Below are positions 13,518 to 26,027 of a stretch of DNA of 64,000 nucleotides, in pieces (position 1 is the stretch's first letter; the number at the start of each line of letters is the position of its first letter). The DNA lies in assembly GCA_030435675.1 (NCBI GenBank), contig CM059625.1, forward strand, positions 16,616,001 through 16,680,000. Direction: 5' to 3'. The position numbers were made by a program, and so were the translations under genes. Under the pieces are notes generated by a model that was not told where the DNA came from, did not search any database, and saw only the letters and a program-made list of their open reading frames with translations. The stretch is from Steinernema hermaphroditum. Lineage: Eukaryota > Nematoda > Chromadorea > Rhabditida > Steinernematidae.

Positions 13518-16143
13518 ATGGCTTCATTCCATTCGCTGCTCTGTTTACTGGTGTTGTGTTTCGTGGATTTGACCAATGGAAGAACACTTCTACAGAATAG
13601 TCGGTGGAACACAGAGTATGGTAAGTCTATCATATTTCCGCAAGTGTTCTGCCTTTCACTAGCTCAACTTGCCATAAGAATAACATAAAGTGATGGCGGT
13701 TCTAAGCTCTCCTTCTTGTTCATAATGTGTTTCATTCTGTCCTCAAGTGTGTAAAACATGGTCAGGTTGACAGTCGTTTTTCCTTTTCAATATCATCGCT
13801 ATTGCCATCTAAACGAAAAGACTCACAAATTCTTTTTGTCCTAAATACATATACTATACATCAATATGTGTACGATTGAGAGGAGTGATACCAATTAATG
13901 TGAGAATTCTGGAAGTCATCCGCATTTGCAGCAACTTTTAATGATCTGGTTTTCATCGTTTTGCAAAGAGTTGGAAACCAGTCGGACACTTTTGCGACGC
14001 TCAAAGTGTTATCGCTTCTCCGAAAACCAAAACAAGCATCAGCAGGTCCATGATAAGTAGCCACATGCATGTCCATGCTTTCAACCGTCCTGTTTCTGAA
14101 CCCATACACTTTTATGACTTTATAATTTGGCTGATTATATCAATACACCTCATATGAACCTGACTGTTGCTTACCACTGAGAAACGACAATACAAAAGAG
14201 AATTTTTCTTAATTGTGGTGTAACTAAATTCATTAAATAGGACAGTCTTCAGGTGAACATTTCCACTTTTCAGCGTTTCCCGGCGTAAAAATCCGATTGA
14301 CCAAGAAAGGCGCCGATCACGTCAAAGATGTTGGCGTCAAACTGCTAAACGAGGAAATCTCATCTCTTAGAGGATTCCGCGTCCAGCACGCTATCACTCA
14401 GCCGGGACTCGAAGGAAACATTGTTGTAGAGGACATCACTGTCCTCAACTATAAGCCCCCCAGTTTTTCTGCGATCAACTTCCTGCCTCCTTCTTACATT
14501 GTGTTTGGTTTAGAAAATCTGGACATCACGTGGGTTCATTGATATGGTGTCTAGTCGAAAAAAAGAAAGTTTAGACTTACTGGCCGATTTCTGGGCACAA
14601 CTGCTCTATTTACAGTCCCGGGAATTGTTCACGGTGACATAAGGCAGATGACCCTGGCGCTCACCACCAATTTCCACGCAACGCAAGAAGGTCTCATGGC
14701 CGTTAATGTTGTCAACTGCTCGACAGTGATCGGATACAGCCAGTTTACGTTGAATCCCGAAGGACCCCTTAGCGCTGTCGTGAAATCATTTGAGGTGTTT
14801 ACCTATTTTATCAGTCATAACGTAGAAACTGTTCTAGCTGCAAATCAACGATATCATCCGACAGCGCATTCCTAACCTCTTCTGCAACAGTCTTCGCCAG
14901 ATCATCGAGAAGAACTCACCCAGGTTATTCCAGCGTCTCTCTAGAACATATCTCAGCGACCACTTCAAAAAATTCGATGGACACACAGTCATCGATCGAT
15001 TCATTCGAAAGTTCACGCAAGGCTTGTACTTGGACAACGTGAATATTCTGAATCCTGTTGTTACGAATCAGTATTTTGAGACGCAACAGCTAGGTAAGCA
15101 ACGTGCGCACGTGTCTTGTGCGTTACTGTATACTGTACAGGAGAAGTAAGATACAACGAAAGTGAAGAAAGGGCACCGTTCTTCCCGAAGTTCATGAACA
15201 CAAGCCAGGACTCGGATAGGATGTTGTACCTTTACGGATCGGAATACATCTTTAACTCGCTCCTGTATCATGCTTACCAAACGGATAGACTGTCGCTGAA
15301 GGTATGTTCAGCAAGCAAGCTAGGATGCACAGTAGAACATAGTAAATTTCACTCGGGATCTGACAAGGGCTTCACTGTTCTGTGCTCATAACTTTTTCTG
15401 TCATTTCACACTCTACTTCTAGCTCGAAGAAGACAACCTTCCAGACAAATACAAAGGGTTCGTGAGAACGACATGCAATGAAAAACCCGGCGAGGACGGT
15501 GACTTCGTTACCGGAATCTGTGTCGGGAAGCTTATCCCCGCCATAGAACAGAACTTCCCAAATACAACCACCAGCTTCCATCTTCTTCCACATGACCTTC
15601 CGGAATTCAGATTCGCCGACTCAATGGGTACCATGGATGTGTCAAGTTAGTACTATTCTCCGCATGGTTTCTTAGTTGTATCGTTTAGCTCGAATCCTCA
15701 CAAATGTAAAGGTGGAAGACAGTTGGAGACAAATATTAGTATCGTCGGCGAGCGGTCAGACGGATATTAAGTTATTGGCCGAGAATGGAAAATTCAGTGG
15801 GGATCTAAAGTTGAAAAAGCTGAATGTGAGATTGCATAGAAGTGCGATAGAAGGAATCGAGCCCGAAAGCATTGAGCAGTTAGCGCCTCTGGCAAAGACA
15901 TTCCTGGGCCCTCAGTTGGCTAAGGGTCTCAAACAAGGATTTCCGTATCCACTTAAGGTATGTGGTCGTGTACACTCTTGAAAATGTAACTTTCGTTTAC
16001 AGGATTCCATAACATTTATTCAACCTGATCTCAGCATCCACGAAGGCTTTGTGCAGCTGGCCACTGATTTTGTTCTCGGTGAAACGAAACTTCGCGAAAA
16101 AGTTCGCGAAGCATTTGAAAACCTGAAACGAGGCGCCTTCTAA
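13518..16143 (+). CDS. Secreted BPI/LBP/CETP-family lipid-binding protein
   Basis: Eight exons join in frame: 13518-13620, 14274-14529, 14575-14794, 14838-15093, 15141-15301, 15423-15645, 15689-15957, 16003-16143, giving 542 aa. Residues 1-21 form a clear signal peptide (LLCLLVLCFVDLTNG). The mature start (PGVKIRLTKKGADHVKDVGV) matches the BPI/LBP N-terminus, where the first strand and helix read PG-x-x-x-R-x-T-x-x-G. The length fits two tandem barrel domains. Family members bind lipopolysaccharide, phospholipid or cholesterol esters through two apolar pockets. A nematode member could act in lipid transport or in responses to bacteria; the sequence does not decide. The first intron (653 nt) separates the signal peptide from the barrel. 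The gene ends KRGAF-stop with no membrane anchor. Confidence 0.85.
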
Positions 16144-17522
16144 CGCCTTCCCTAGGAACAGATCCTGAATTTTGTAACCTATTTATTGTCTCGCCGATTC
16201 CGAGAGCCGTCGGCAAGTGCTTGTAAATATGTTCTCGACATGTCTGTCCCCGACCCCATAAAGTTTATGAAAATGTTTGCGATTTCGCGATCAGCTGGTC
16301 GTCGTTCGGACCACGTATCCGGGCGAACGGATGCGTATTTCGGTCGCGACGGCGATGGATAGATGAATAGCAGAGAGGGGAGAGGTGGAAACGAGAGTGA
16401 GTGGGCCGCACTAAGCTGATAATAACACCCACAGCGATAAATTTTTTGATCCACTTGGTTTTGCGTCTGTGCACTTTGTCGACGTCATGTCGCGTCGGTG
16501 GCACGAAGTTGACTAATTGTTTCTGTGAAGTGAGAGCGTTGAAACAACATCGAAAGTGACACGGCTGTTATCAAGCAGTTGCATGGGTGACTAATGCGGC
16601 CGAAGCCTTTTTTTCATCCAGGAGTGCCTGTAACTTAGAACTGAAAGATCGAACTTTGCTAGAATGGGTTTCAATAGTCTTCAGCCATTTCAGCAGTGGT
16701 TTGAATCAACAAAGACAAAATAATGTGCACTGATTTTGGGTATGCATTGTTCTTTTGGTCAACTACAAGCACTGCCGAGTTCTACAACTCTAAAACCCTT
16801 GACAGCATGCGCACCGCCCAGTCCGTCGGTCCTTTGACCTCTTCATATAATCAGTACTATCAGTATTCTTATTCTTCAACCTTGTTCTTTCCAATAGCTT
16901 CAAAAATTGTCCCTGTTGTCTGTCCAGCTTTAAAACCTATCTTGTCCTCGGGTTTCCAGGCAGTGTTTACATCGCCTTTGAATAACGAAAAGGATCTTCG
17001 CACGACATAGCTTTGCAGAACGAAACTATCCACAAAAGTGACGTCAGCACGAAACTCTTATGTTTCAAACGATGTAATCAAAGTGCCTTCCTCTCGGCCA
17101 TCGAAACCAAATGGCACAAACGCATAGTATCTTACTCTATGGAATCGAATTCCATCGTCTCCCTTCCACCCTTCCTCTCTACTTTCATTCCAGGCAGAGA
17201 ACAGACGTCGGCTGAGCCAAGATCATTTCGCCTCTTTTTGCAGCCGTCCGTTCTTCCCGGAGGTTCCGCGCCGGGGAGAAGAGCAGTGCCGCCGTTTCTT
17301 CTCTGTTTACAACCGCCGGCATCTCGCATCCCACGAGCGTGCCGTTTTCATGCGTCGCTTGGTTGATCCCGGGGAGAGTAGGCGCAGGATGTGGAGCTGG
17401 GGGAACGATTGATTAGCGGCGATTTGAATACATCTAGCTTGTGTGGTTCAGCTTCGTGATTTTGTATACGCTGCATTGATTTTTGATGGTTATGTGCTAT
17501 AAGGGTCTTTCCGGGATTTCAG
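16144..17522. other. Intergenic region
   Basis: No exon supported. Several ORFs of 60-117 codons occur on both strands but lack splice signals and have low-complexity composition. A GC-rich block at 17170-17400 may be promoter sequence for the next gene. Confidence 0.5.
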
Positions 17523-18737
17523 ATGCCGCGCTACAATTCGATACACGACGACGTAGATCTTCAGACGAAATGGTGGTCAGACTATCCTATTGGGTAAGTG
17601 AAATTCAATCCTTTGGAGGGAACAGCTTCGTTTCGAGGGTTGTTTGGGATACGGTAGTTCGTCTCCACACAACTTGAGAAACCGATTCACTTTAAAAGAG
17701 TAGTGTGTTCCCATAATCGATGGGCATTTAGAAAACTACTCATTAACGTTAGTCCGCTGTTTGCCACTTATCTCTGTAATGCACTATTTATATTACCGCA
17801 TTTAGAAAGTACACTGACATGGCCAGACCCCAGACCACTTTCGACTCGTTCGTAAGTGACGCCTGGAGCAAGCCGAAGCGTCTTGTGCGATCCGCTTCGT
17901 ACACGCACCTCACCTACGTCAAGGAAGCCGTTCACGACTACCCGATCAAGCGTAGCGAATCTGTCAGCTCGCTGGCCCCTTCCCTTGCTTTGCCTCAACA
18001 CTATCGCGAGGCTCCACGCATCGTGCACACTGCCCCAGTGTACAAACCGTTCACGTACGATTGGTACTCAAAGGCTTACTCCACTGCTCGATACAAGGTA
18101 ATAATATGGTTTTCTCGGGCACTATTATGGGCACTGCTTGATTTATCAAGCTATTTTGCGCATCGCAAATCTCTTCTGAAGGACTCTGCTACCATTATGG
18201 AATTGAGGATTATCATATAATGTCCAAATTCAGTGAACAGTGATGCGTTACAGACATTAAAGTCTAAAACTATCGGTTCCCTATTACGTATCTAAGGCAT
18301 GTTTCCTCTAGGATACTCATGAAACCATCGCCAAACCACTCAGAAGATCGCTGCCCCAACCTGAGTACAGCTCTCACGTCCCCTACTACACCTTCCAAAC
18401 AAAGAGAATCTTCTTCGAGCAGGTAAAACACGACTTCCTGATCATATGCACTGGGATCACTATTCAGAGAGCAGCACCGTACCGTTCATATCTGCGCGGC
18501 TCGCAGCACTATCTGGACAAATACGTCTCAGCCCGAGTAAAGGCCGACGACTTCGCGCAAAACTACGCATACAGCGCGTACGAGTGGCGCAAGCCCCAGG
18601 ACCACGCTTTCAACCGGCACTTCATGTACGGCGAGAAGGTGTACATCCCGCACGCACCATCCATCCCTCACTCCTACACCGAGGGTGAGGCGCTCCGACG
18701 CCTTTACGTGACGACGGGCCGATTCCGCTTCGCTTAA
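17523..18737 (+). CDS. Tyr-rich orphan protein, 247 aa
   Basis: Four exons join in frame: 17523-17593, 17806-18097, 18312-18422, 18468-18737. The ATG directly follows TTTCAG, a strong trans-splice site. Exon 1 encodes MPRYNSIHDDVDLQTKWWSD and continues into exon 2 at phase 2. That makes the Met at 17819 internal. The protein is basic and very rich in Tyr, Ser, His and Arg, for example YDWYSKAYSTARYK, YLRGSQHYLDKYVSARVKAD and YAYSAYEWRKPQD. It has no signal peptide, membrane helix or domain I know. Such composition is common in invertebrate filament- or cuticle-associated proteins, but that is only an analogy. Codons are C-ending, suggesting good expression. Confidence 0.75.
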
Positions 18738-19292
18738 GGCGACGGCGAACGACAACGCGCGTGTATCTCAAACTTGCTAGTGACGAACAACTGAAGAAAC
18801 AACCGAAAAGAGTGAAAGGAGGGTCTATATGTTCTGTATGGTATTGTTGTAATCCGTTTTGGCTTCCCCTCGTAGTCGATAGCTTTCTTCGTTATGTGCT
18901 TTTTCTTTCGAAATTAATAAACTTGTGAATGTTAAGAACATAGCTCTTGGTCGTCTATAAACTCTTAATTTTTCGCCAGAGTAATGGTGTATGACTGCAT
19001 TATGGGTACAGTTAGGCTATTTAGAAAATACTACATAAGAGGAAGGGAGATCAGCCCAACCGTACGCAAATTCTAATTGCACTTATCATTAAACTTTCTG
19101 ATGCTTGCTTTTACACTCAAATTCATGTTCGACACTAACGTATTCTCACCACCCAAATGATAATATGACATTTGAGCCCGGGGTTGTCCTTAACATTTTA
19201 CTGGCATTCTTTCATCTACTGAACAAAAGTCTCTTATATACAACATACATCTGGAAATAGGCGATAATGTAGAATCTAGTCGAGCCGGGCTC
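18738..19292. other. Intergenic region between convergent genes
   Basis: 3' flanks of the Tyr-rich gene and RNase kappa. Beyond the poly(A) signal at 18916 nothing is recognised. Confidence 0.55.
18916..18921 (+). terminator. Poly(A) signal AATAAA of the Tyr-rich gene
   Basis: AATAAA about 180 nt after the stop codon at 18737. Confidence 0.5.
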
Positions 19293-19701
19293 CTAACGAA
19301 GTCGAAGGCAGCAGAAACGGAAGGCGCAGACGACAGCGATGCCGAGATGAATGGCGGCGGCAATCCATGCGTTGTAGGCGTTCTGCTCGTACAGTTCGTC
19401 GATCTTCTTCACACGTTCGGGCCATTTAGAATCATCATTGTATAGCTTGGCCACGTGACGCCCCTCTTCCGGCAGATCTTCGAGAAGACCCACCGAGTGG
19501 TTGTAGAAAAGTCCTCCGACAATCGTCTGAAATTTGTGTCCTTTAGTGTTTGCAGGAGTAGCGTATGGGAGACGTCTGCCCCCGCATCAGCTGTCCTAGC
19601 GAACCTACTCACACACGAAACAATGGCAAAACACTTACCAGAAAACAGACGCCCCACACCGAGATGAGGAAAATGAAGCAAGTGCACTTGGGGCCACACA
19701 T
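19293..19701 (-). CDS. RNASEK: Ribonuclease kappa (RNASEK) homologue
   Basis: Two minus-strand exons, 19701-19639 and 19526-19293, join at phase 0 (donor GTAAGT, acceptor TTTCAG) and give 98 aa, the same length as human RNASEK. The start MCGPKCTCFIFLISVWGV matches the family pattern CCGPK...S.WGV, followed by a first membrane helix. A luminal loop ends NAYNAWIAAAIHLGIAVV, the second helix, with a Cys-rich basic tail. RNase K is a small two-helix protein of the endomembrane system. It was described as an endoribonuclease and also as a V-ATPase-associated factor needed for endocytic uptake. Using the ATG inside the short first exon is essential, since the second exon alone lacks the first helix. 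Confidence 0.9.
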
Positions 19702-21936
19702 CGTAGCGGGAGGTAAGAGCGCCGCCGGGAATCGAATGGCATCCTTATCAGTGGGCCCGGTAAGATGGCCGCGCGTCAAAAGACCATTGATTGCTTGCGC
19801 TGCGAACGAAGCCCCTGATCAGGGAATCGAGAGCTCGTTTGAAAAGCGTCAGTGCGGCCCCAGACGGGGTATCCTGTAAGGTACACAGAAAGTACTGTCG
19901 ATTAAGACCCATAGATGATGTAAAAGCAGTACGTTCCTCAGTGGACCATTCATCCTAGGCGACAGGTCATAGAAACACTTGCGATATTCGATGTTTTAAG
20001 AAGCTTTTTACGATAGAACAAATCAAAATTTAGTATAGAGTAAAACGGTTTAGTGCACAATGTATTGCCAGCAATGCTACACACGAAGGCATTATTGTAC
20101 TTATCATTTGCATCATGCGATGGATGAGTTGGCTAAGTGCAACTTAGAAACAAGGGGAAAATCGCTTCGGAACAGTTAACTCTTCACACTCCACTTCGAT
20201 AAATGAGATATGGAGTTTTAATAGTGTGCAGATATCAAGAAATTCCTTACAGACACGGTTCTTATGTACTTCAATACTGTGTCAATGTAAGCAACCTGAA
20301 AGTGGCATTAATACTGAACCTAAAATCCATGTGTCTTTCTTGGGATGAAGAAGACTGTCTATGTGAGTAACACGTGTGTGAGTAACAGCAACAGATACCT
20401 CTTCATTTTACCTTTATCTCAAACATCAAATCACATTTATCTAGAAGTATGCGTGCAACTTAAATCGCTACAGTAGTAAGAGTGCTCCTTTATCACAGAC
20501 AGTGGCTCTTCTAACTTGTCCAAATAACACCACAGACATGAAATAATTTTACACTCCTGTTGTTTTTGTCGTAAAAAGCTCGTAAAGGTCGAAGACTACG
20601 AAATCAATCAGTCGAAGAACTTCATACCATCGAGGTCTTTTCCGGTACATATCCAAGTACCAACAACAACACAACATTGTAAAATCACAGCTGGTCGCTT
20701 TAATATTGAGACGCCTTCAAGCGTTCACTGGGAGAGTTTCGAATACTTACGATAATACCATCCTACTCTTTTAGCATATATGGGTTAGGCCTTGTAAATG
20801 GAGAAAATCGTTCGCCTAGCTAGTGTTTGAAGCATAAAGTTTTGCTACAACTGGCTCGATAACAGTGCAATGTGGGCAATTGACTTCCATCAGCATTCAT
20901 CCACACTACTGCAGATGGTGCCATTAATCTGCTGTTTAGTGTATGATCAATGAGTCCTCAAGCGCTCATTTTTTGAAGACTTCGAGATTTCGTGCCCTGC
21001 AAGAGACAGTGGAAATATTCGTAGAGTTCACACAGGCGATTAGTCGCTTGTTGTCGTCGAATGTCGCTGACCGAGGGTGCGAGGTGCAATTTGGGTTCGT
21101 TCGATCGAGTTTGAGCTTTATCGGCAGAACGAGGACTATCAGAGGATCATCATAAACTTATGCTTAACTGCAGTCCGTACAGCCGTTATTGAAGTGATTA
21201 ATAATATTGCAACACAGATCTGTCTTCACCGAAGGTAAACAACAAAAAGAAGTGCCAAGCGCTACTCTTTGTTTCAAATTCGTTTGAGAATGACGTCACA
21301 CTAAATTAATATCATATCAATCCCATGAAGTCTCGAGTACTGTTTGTCTATACCGGTTGGCTTTTTGGACCTGAACACTGCACCTCTAGTGCGAACATTC
21401 CATATTGTTCTTCATTTTAGGCACAAATGAGTTCTCAACAAGCGCTCCAAATCCGAAGATTGTCGGATAGTGTGTGCATGCTATACATCAAGAACATCTA
21501 CCGTATAATCCAGTTTATTGCTTTGGACAAGAATTGGCATTTGTGAAAGCCAGGGCATCACAGCAAGGGCACGGAGCTACTGCAGAGCTTCAGCATAAAA
21601 GTTGCAGATCGCAGTTTACGAGTGATCAAAAATTTATTATACATCAAATTCATTGCAGCAACACTCCGGCTGCAATTAAATGCTTCCGTATTTCGATATG
21701 TTTATTGTGATTAGAAGCGTTAAACGGATTGAGTGACGCGCATCGACGCCTTGGGCCATCGGCACGACCCGTTTCCGACTGATCTTTTGCATCGACGACG
21801 AAAAGATGTTGTGGGCGCCGTCGACGACGGCGAGACAACAGGCGCAAAAGTTCCGAATGGTCTCGTTCGCCGCATCTCTCGCGTTTGAGCCTGCTGGCAG
21901 CAAGCTGGCAAGAAAGTCCGACGATAGGTGTGGTGA
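19702..21936. other. 2.2-kb intergenic region
   Basis: Lies between divergent RNase kappa and the ZM-motif gene. It is A/T-rich from about 19900 to 21400, then GC-rich from about 21720 to 21940. I find no splice-supported exon, tRNA or repeat. Confidence 0.5.
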
Positions 21937-24900
21937 ATGAACGAGGCATCAGTAGTGCTGGTTGAAGGAGTGCCTGTGCCTGCCAAGTTAGCCGCCGCCT
22001 TCCGAGACCGCAGAGACCCGTCGAAGATCCCCTTTAGCTATACCGCACCGCTTCCGCCGTCCGTCGCCGTTCCGGTCAGCCGAGCTCGTCTAACCATCCC
22101 GAAGGTTTTGCCGATTGTCCCTAAAGAGCTTCTTGGTGACGAGGACACCGAACCCACCACGATGACTCATATGCAGTACAACTCGCCGATGCCTCTGTAT
22201 TCCAGGTGAGTCGAAAAGTTTGCGAATCTTCTCTTGCCGGCTTGTTATTTCCGCACCGGTATTTTTCCGGGGACGGACTCCCCGAAAAATGCCGTCAATA
22301 ACGAACACATTGAACGGATGTAAATTTGCATCGCAAATCATTCATTTGTTGTCCGTGTTCGTGCCAGCGCTCTCGAAACGCTGATCGGCTGGCCATTCGG
22401 CCACTTATCATCCGGCGATTTGAGGGTAGAGCCAAACGTATACACAACTAATGGGACCATTAGGCGAACATGCAAATGTGCTGAAAAGTAGGAAGCATAC
22501 ATAAACTAACTGCAGATCGAATACAGTCTATATTTCGACATATAGCGTTCACATGCACAGAAGAAAAGGCATATGTCCTATGCTGAATCGCCACAAAATT
22601 CCTAATTTCTTTTCGCTTTATAGAAGAATCTGGCAAGTAGGGGCTTTTTTCCACTCATTCTGAATGTTGACCACGGCTAGTGCAAGTGTCAAAGCTTGGT
22701 CAAACAGCTGTGTGTCTGTGTCCCCTTAAAATTGGTATGACAGAAGCAGTTTCCACTGGGGTTTATACTGTACTAAACTACTTGAACAGTGCTTTGGCGC
22801 ACATTTTGTTTCTCCCCACTTTACATTTGCACAATACTGAAGTTCGTGTCAAAACAATTGTGCCACTTGGCTGTGACACCAAATGTATTACATCGCAAAT
22901 GTTGCATCTGTTCAGCAGTTCCGCAACTCTAGCACTTATTTTTTTAGAGAGTCGGCCGAAGAACAGTACCGGCAGCAAATAGGAGCCGGCAGTGTGCCGA
23001 ACATCGGATCCTCGGATAAACATTTCGACCCTGAGAAGTCCGCGACGCTTCGTGCCATCCAAGAACAAGAGCAGGAGGACGAGTTCGGGAAGAACTTCTT
23101 TGAGAAAGTCGCTGCAGCTGAGGCACCAAAGGTTCCACGAGACATCGTAAGCTAATAAGCTCACTGAAAAAGTATATATTGCCCTAAAGGAGCCAGCATG
23201 GGCCAGTCAAGCCCGTGAACGGTCGGAACGTGCACGTTCGCACACTCCAGCGACTGCTCAACGACTCTACCAGGCGCAGCAGGATGCCATTCCGATGCAT
23301 CCGCCGTCTAACCAGGCTATTCCTATGGGACCTCCTCCATCTGATTCTTATTCGCAAGCTATTCCGCTTGGTCCTCCTCAGTCCCAAACTCAGTACACCA
23401 ACTACCAGCCTCAGTTCACCAACTATCAGCAAGACTATCAGTCGCATACTCTGCCGAGAACAAATTATGCACAAAGCTACAAACAACAACATGTTTCTCA
23501 AAGAGAGTAAGTTCAACAAGATGAAGTGCCACTTTAAGGAGTTTGACATTGTCACGGTCAATAGTTTATTCGTGAAGCAGAACCGCAAATTCCTCCGACA
23601 CTTTTATCTGCAGCTATTACAAAAACACTGTCATTTCAGCAAGGTGGTTCCCGAGAGAGGCTACGAGTTCGGAGGAATGGACTATACCGGTAACCTGCCA
23701 AAGCAAGACGACGGATATCAGTATTACCCTTCGCGCCCGAAGACGCCGGTCCGCGAGGAGAAGCCCGGCTACAAGATGGGTGGAATGGACTTCGCCGAGA
23801 ACATTCGTTACTCGGGCTACAATCCTAACTATCATGGCCATGGTCCCGACGAACCTCGTCTTCGATCGGTGTTCAGTGCCGATCCGCACTCCGCTGTGAA
23901 TACGTACGTCGCGTCAAACGTTGAAGGAGTAAACCCGATCCGCCTCGTGGGCGATACGATCTCGAACCAGAAGTGCCGATTCGAGAACAATCCCACCGCC
24001 GAGCAAAAGGCGAACATGGGAACATCGTTCGCGCCACCAGCGGGCCATCGTCCCGAACACCGCACGATGATCCAGCCGCCAAAGCCTCAGGAACCGCTCT
24101 GCTACAGTCTGTCGGCAAAGAAGGGACGCGGCTTGTCGCCTGGTGGCTACTATGGAAGTCACGTGCGCGCTCAAAGCGCCGGCCCTGGCCTCGACCGCGA
24201 GCAGTGGACGGCCGAGAAAGAGGTGACTGTAGAGACGCTGTTGAACGACCAGGCTCTCCGTCCTATTCGACGATCCATGACTCCGGACTGGGCGGACCGA
24301 TCCCTGCAAAAGCACGACTCCTGGAGGCACACGCTTGACCCGCGACTTAATCGGCCGCAGGTCCGCACTTTTTAGCTTTGTTGAGAATGGCTGACAGATT
24401 CTGCGCAGGTTAAATTATCGAGCGATGGGAAAAGAAAAACGGGTTTTCATTCTTCGCAAAGCAGAAACGCAAAAAAAATTGTGAAGTGCAGCTTGAAAAT
24501 TCGTGTACGTAAAGCGGTATCCAGAGAAAATTGTTTTATTTCCACAAGGAATCTTCGACTGATTTGGGAAAAACACTGTATTGTAAATTTAGGACGGAGA
24601 TCACTCAATTATGCCAGTATCTGTCAGTCGTTTTCAGCGTTTTACTCATCCGTGCCTCTGTTGTGGTGCAAAGCTAACCGTTTTAGACATTCCACATCCT
24701 TATGACCAAACACTTATAACCTTCCTTCAGATCTTCCACACTGAGCCCAACTGGTCTCGTACCGTCAACGAGCGCCGCCAAGCCTGGGAGCATCAAGCGG
24801 CTAGCACGGATGCCCGCGTCAATCTTCCGGCTGCGGCAAAGGTGCCACCTCAGCAACCCCCTTACTGGGCTAACAAAGCCAACACCACACATCGCGTTTG

Positions 24901-26027
24901 GCAGACGGCAGCGGACCGTAACCTGTTGTCTGGACAAGAGCAACAGCAATACTATGGCGGTGGTGGCTACGAAAGCCAAGCTCAGTACGGTGCACAATAC
25001 GGCGGTGGGTACGGTGCCCAAGGCCAGCAAGACTATGGCTACAGTACCCAACAACAACAGAGTGAGTACAGCCAGCAGGCTTACCAACAACAGCAGCAAC
25101 AACAACGACAGCAGCAGCAGCAACAACAACAATATCAATACCAGCAACAGGTTCAACAACAACAAGCTCAACAGAACGGTTATCCATCGGGGCAGCGCAC
25201 CACCTACAGCTACTCCAGCCAACAAGCGCCCGTCCAGAGCACCCCGCTCCAGATGGACCAGGCATCGTTCACTAGAAACAAGGTGACCACCATGGAGACG
25301 ACCACCACCGCTCCGCAGACGCAAGCTATTGCCCTCCCAGCCCCAACCAGCGGAGGACAGTACCAGCAGTATAGCGCTTCTGAGCAGCGCTATGAAAAGC
25401 GTTCACAGGAGCAGCACCAAGAGGAGCGGGTTAGCCGACCAGTGAGCTACCACGAGGAGCAAAGAGATTACCAGCGATCCTACAAAAAGGTATTGGTTGT
25501 GTTTTGTATTACGCATAGGTAGATGTAGGGAAATCCAGCCTAAGCGCTAACGGCTTATTATGTCTATAGTGTGCAACTCATATACCTATCTAGTGCTGAC
25601 GACTTTAGGAGACTTCCGAACAACGCACGGTCCAGCCAGCGCCTGCTCCCGTTCCTCAAAGTCAGGTGCAAAGCGTGACCGTTAGTAACGACGCCTTCGA
25701 CCGAAGAGCGGAGATGCGCGAAACCCTCCCACGCGGCAGCCTTTCCAACACTCAGGCGAACGCCGCCGGAGAGTACGTCGACCAAGAAGGCCGCAACGTC
25801 TTGTACAAACGCGAGCTTACCACCAGCGCCGATCCCGGACGCGAATACCAACTGCTCAAAGAGGAAGAACGTCGGGTTACCGAGCGACCGTTGGAGCCCG
25901 GAGTGATCTCGCGGTACGTACAAAAGACTGTGGTTCTCTATAATACCATGCTCGTTTCAGACACGTGACCACGAAGTACTACAAGAAGAAGACCGTGACC
26001 GACACGCAACAGACTGTGAGCCAGTGA
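21937..26027 (+). CDS. ZM-motif, Gln-rich, probably sarcomeric protein (ALP/Enigma/Zasp-related)
   Basis: Seven exons join in frame: 21937-22205, 22948-23146, 23190-23506, 23640-24360, 24731-25489, 25609-25913, 25961-26027, giving 878 aa. Near residue 80, MQYNSPMPLYS resembles the ZM motif (YNxPxxLYS) by which ALP/Enigma proteins bind alpha-actinin at Z-discs. No PDZ or LIM domain is visible in the window. The middle holds paired repeats (GYEFGGMDYTGN / GYKMGGMDFAEN), a four-fold PxW motif, and a long Gln-rich tract encoded at about 25030-25190. The last part is charged, ending VTTKYYKKKTVTDTQQTVSQ. I infer a disordered scaffold of muscle dense bodies or Z-line equivalents. Exon 4 can instead read into a TAG at 24373-24375, which would give a shorter isoform. 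An in-frame TGA sits just before the ATG. The donor at 24361 (GTCCGC) is weak. Confidence 0.75.
25030..25190 (+). repeat. CAG/CAA glutamine-codon tract
   Basis: A run of mixed CAG and CAA codons inside exon 5 of the ZM-motif gene, giving Gln-rich protein with scattered Tyr, Ser and Arg. The mix of two codons limits slippage compared with a pure triplet run. Confidence 0.8.

Noticed and set aside
19409..19699. 96-codon minus ORF over RNase kappa in another frame
   Set aside because: It reads through the intron and out of frame with the two exons that match the RNASEK family.
24683..25324. 213-codon Leu-rich antisense ORF
   Set aside because: It is the complement of the CAG/CAA glutamine tract of the ZM-motif gene.
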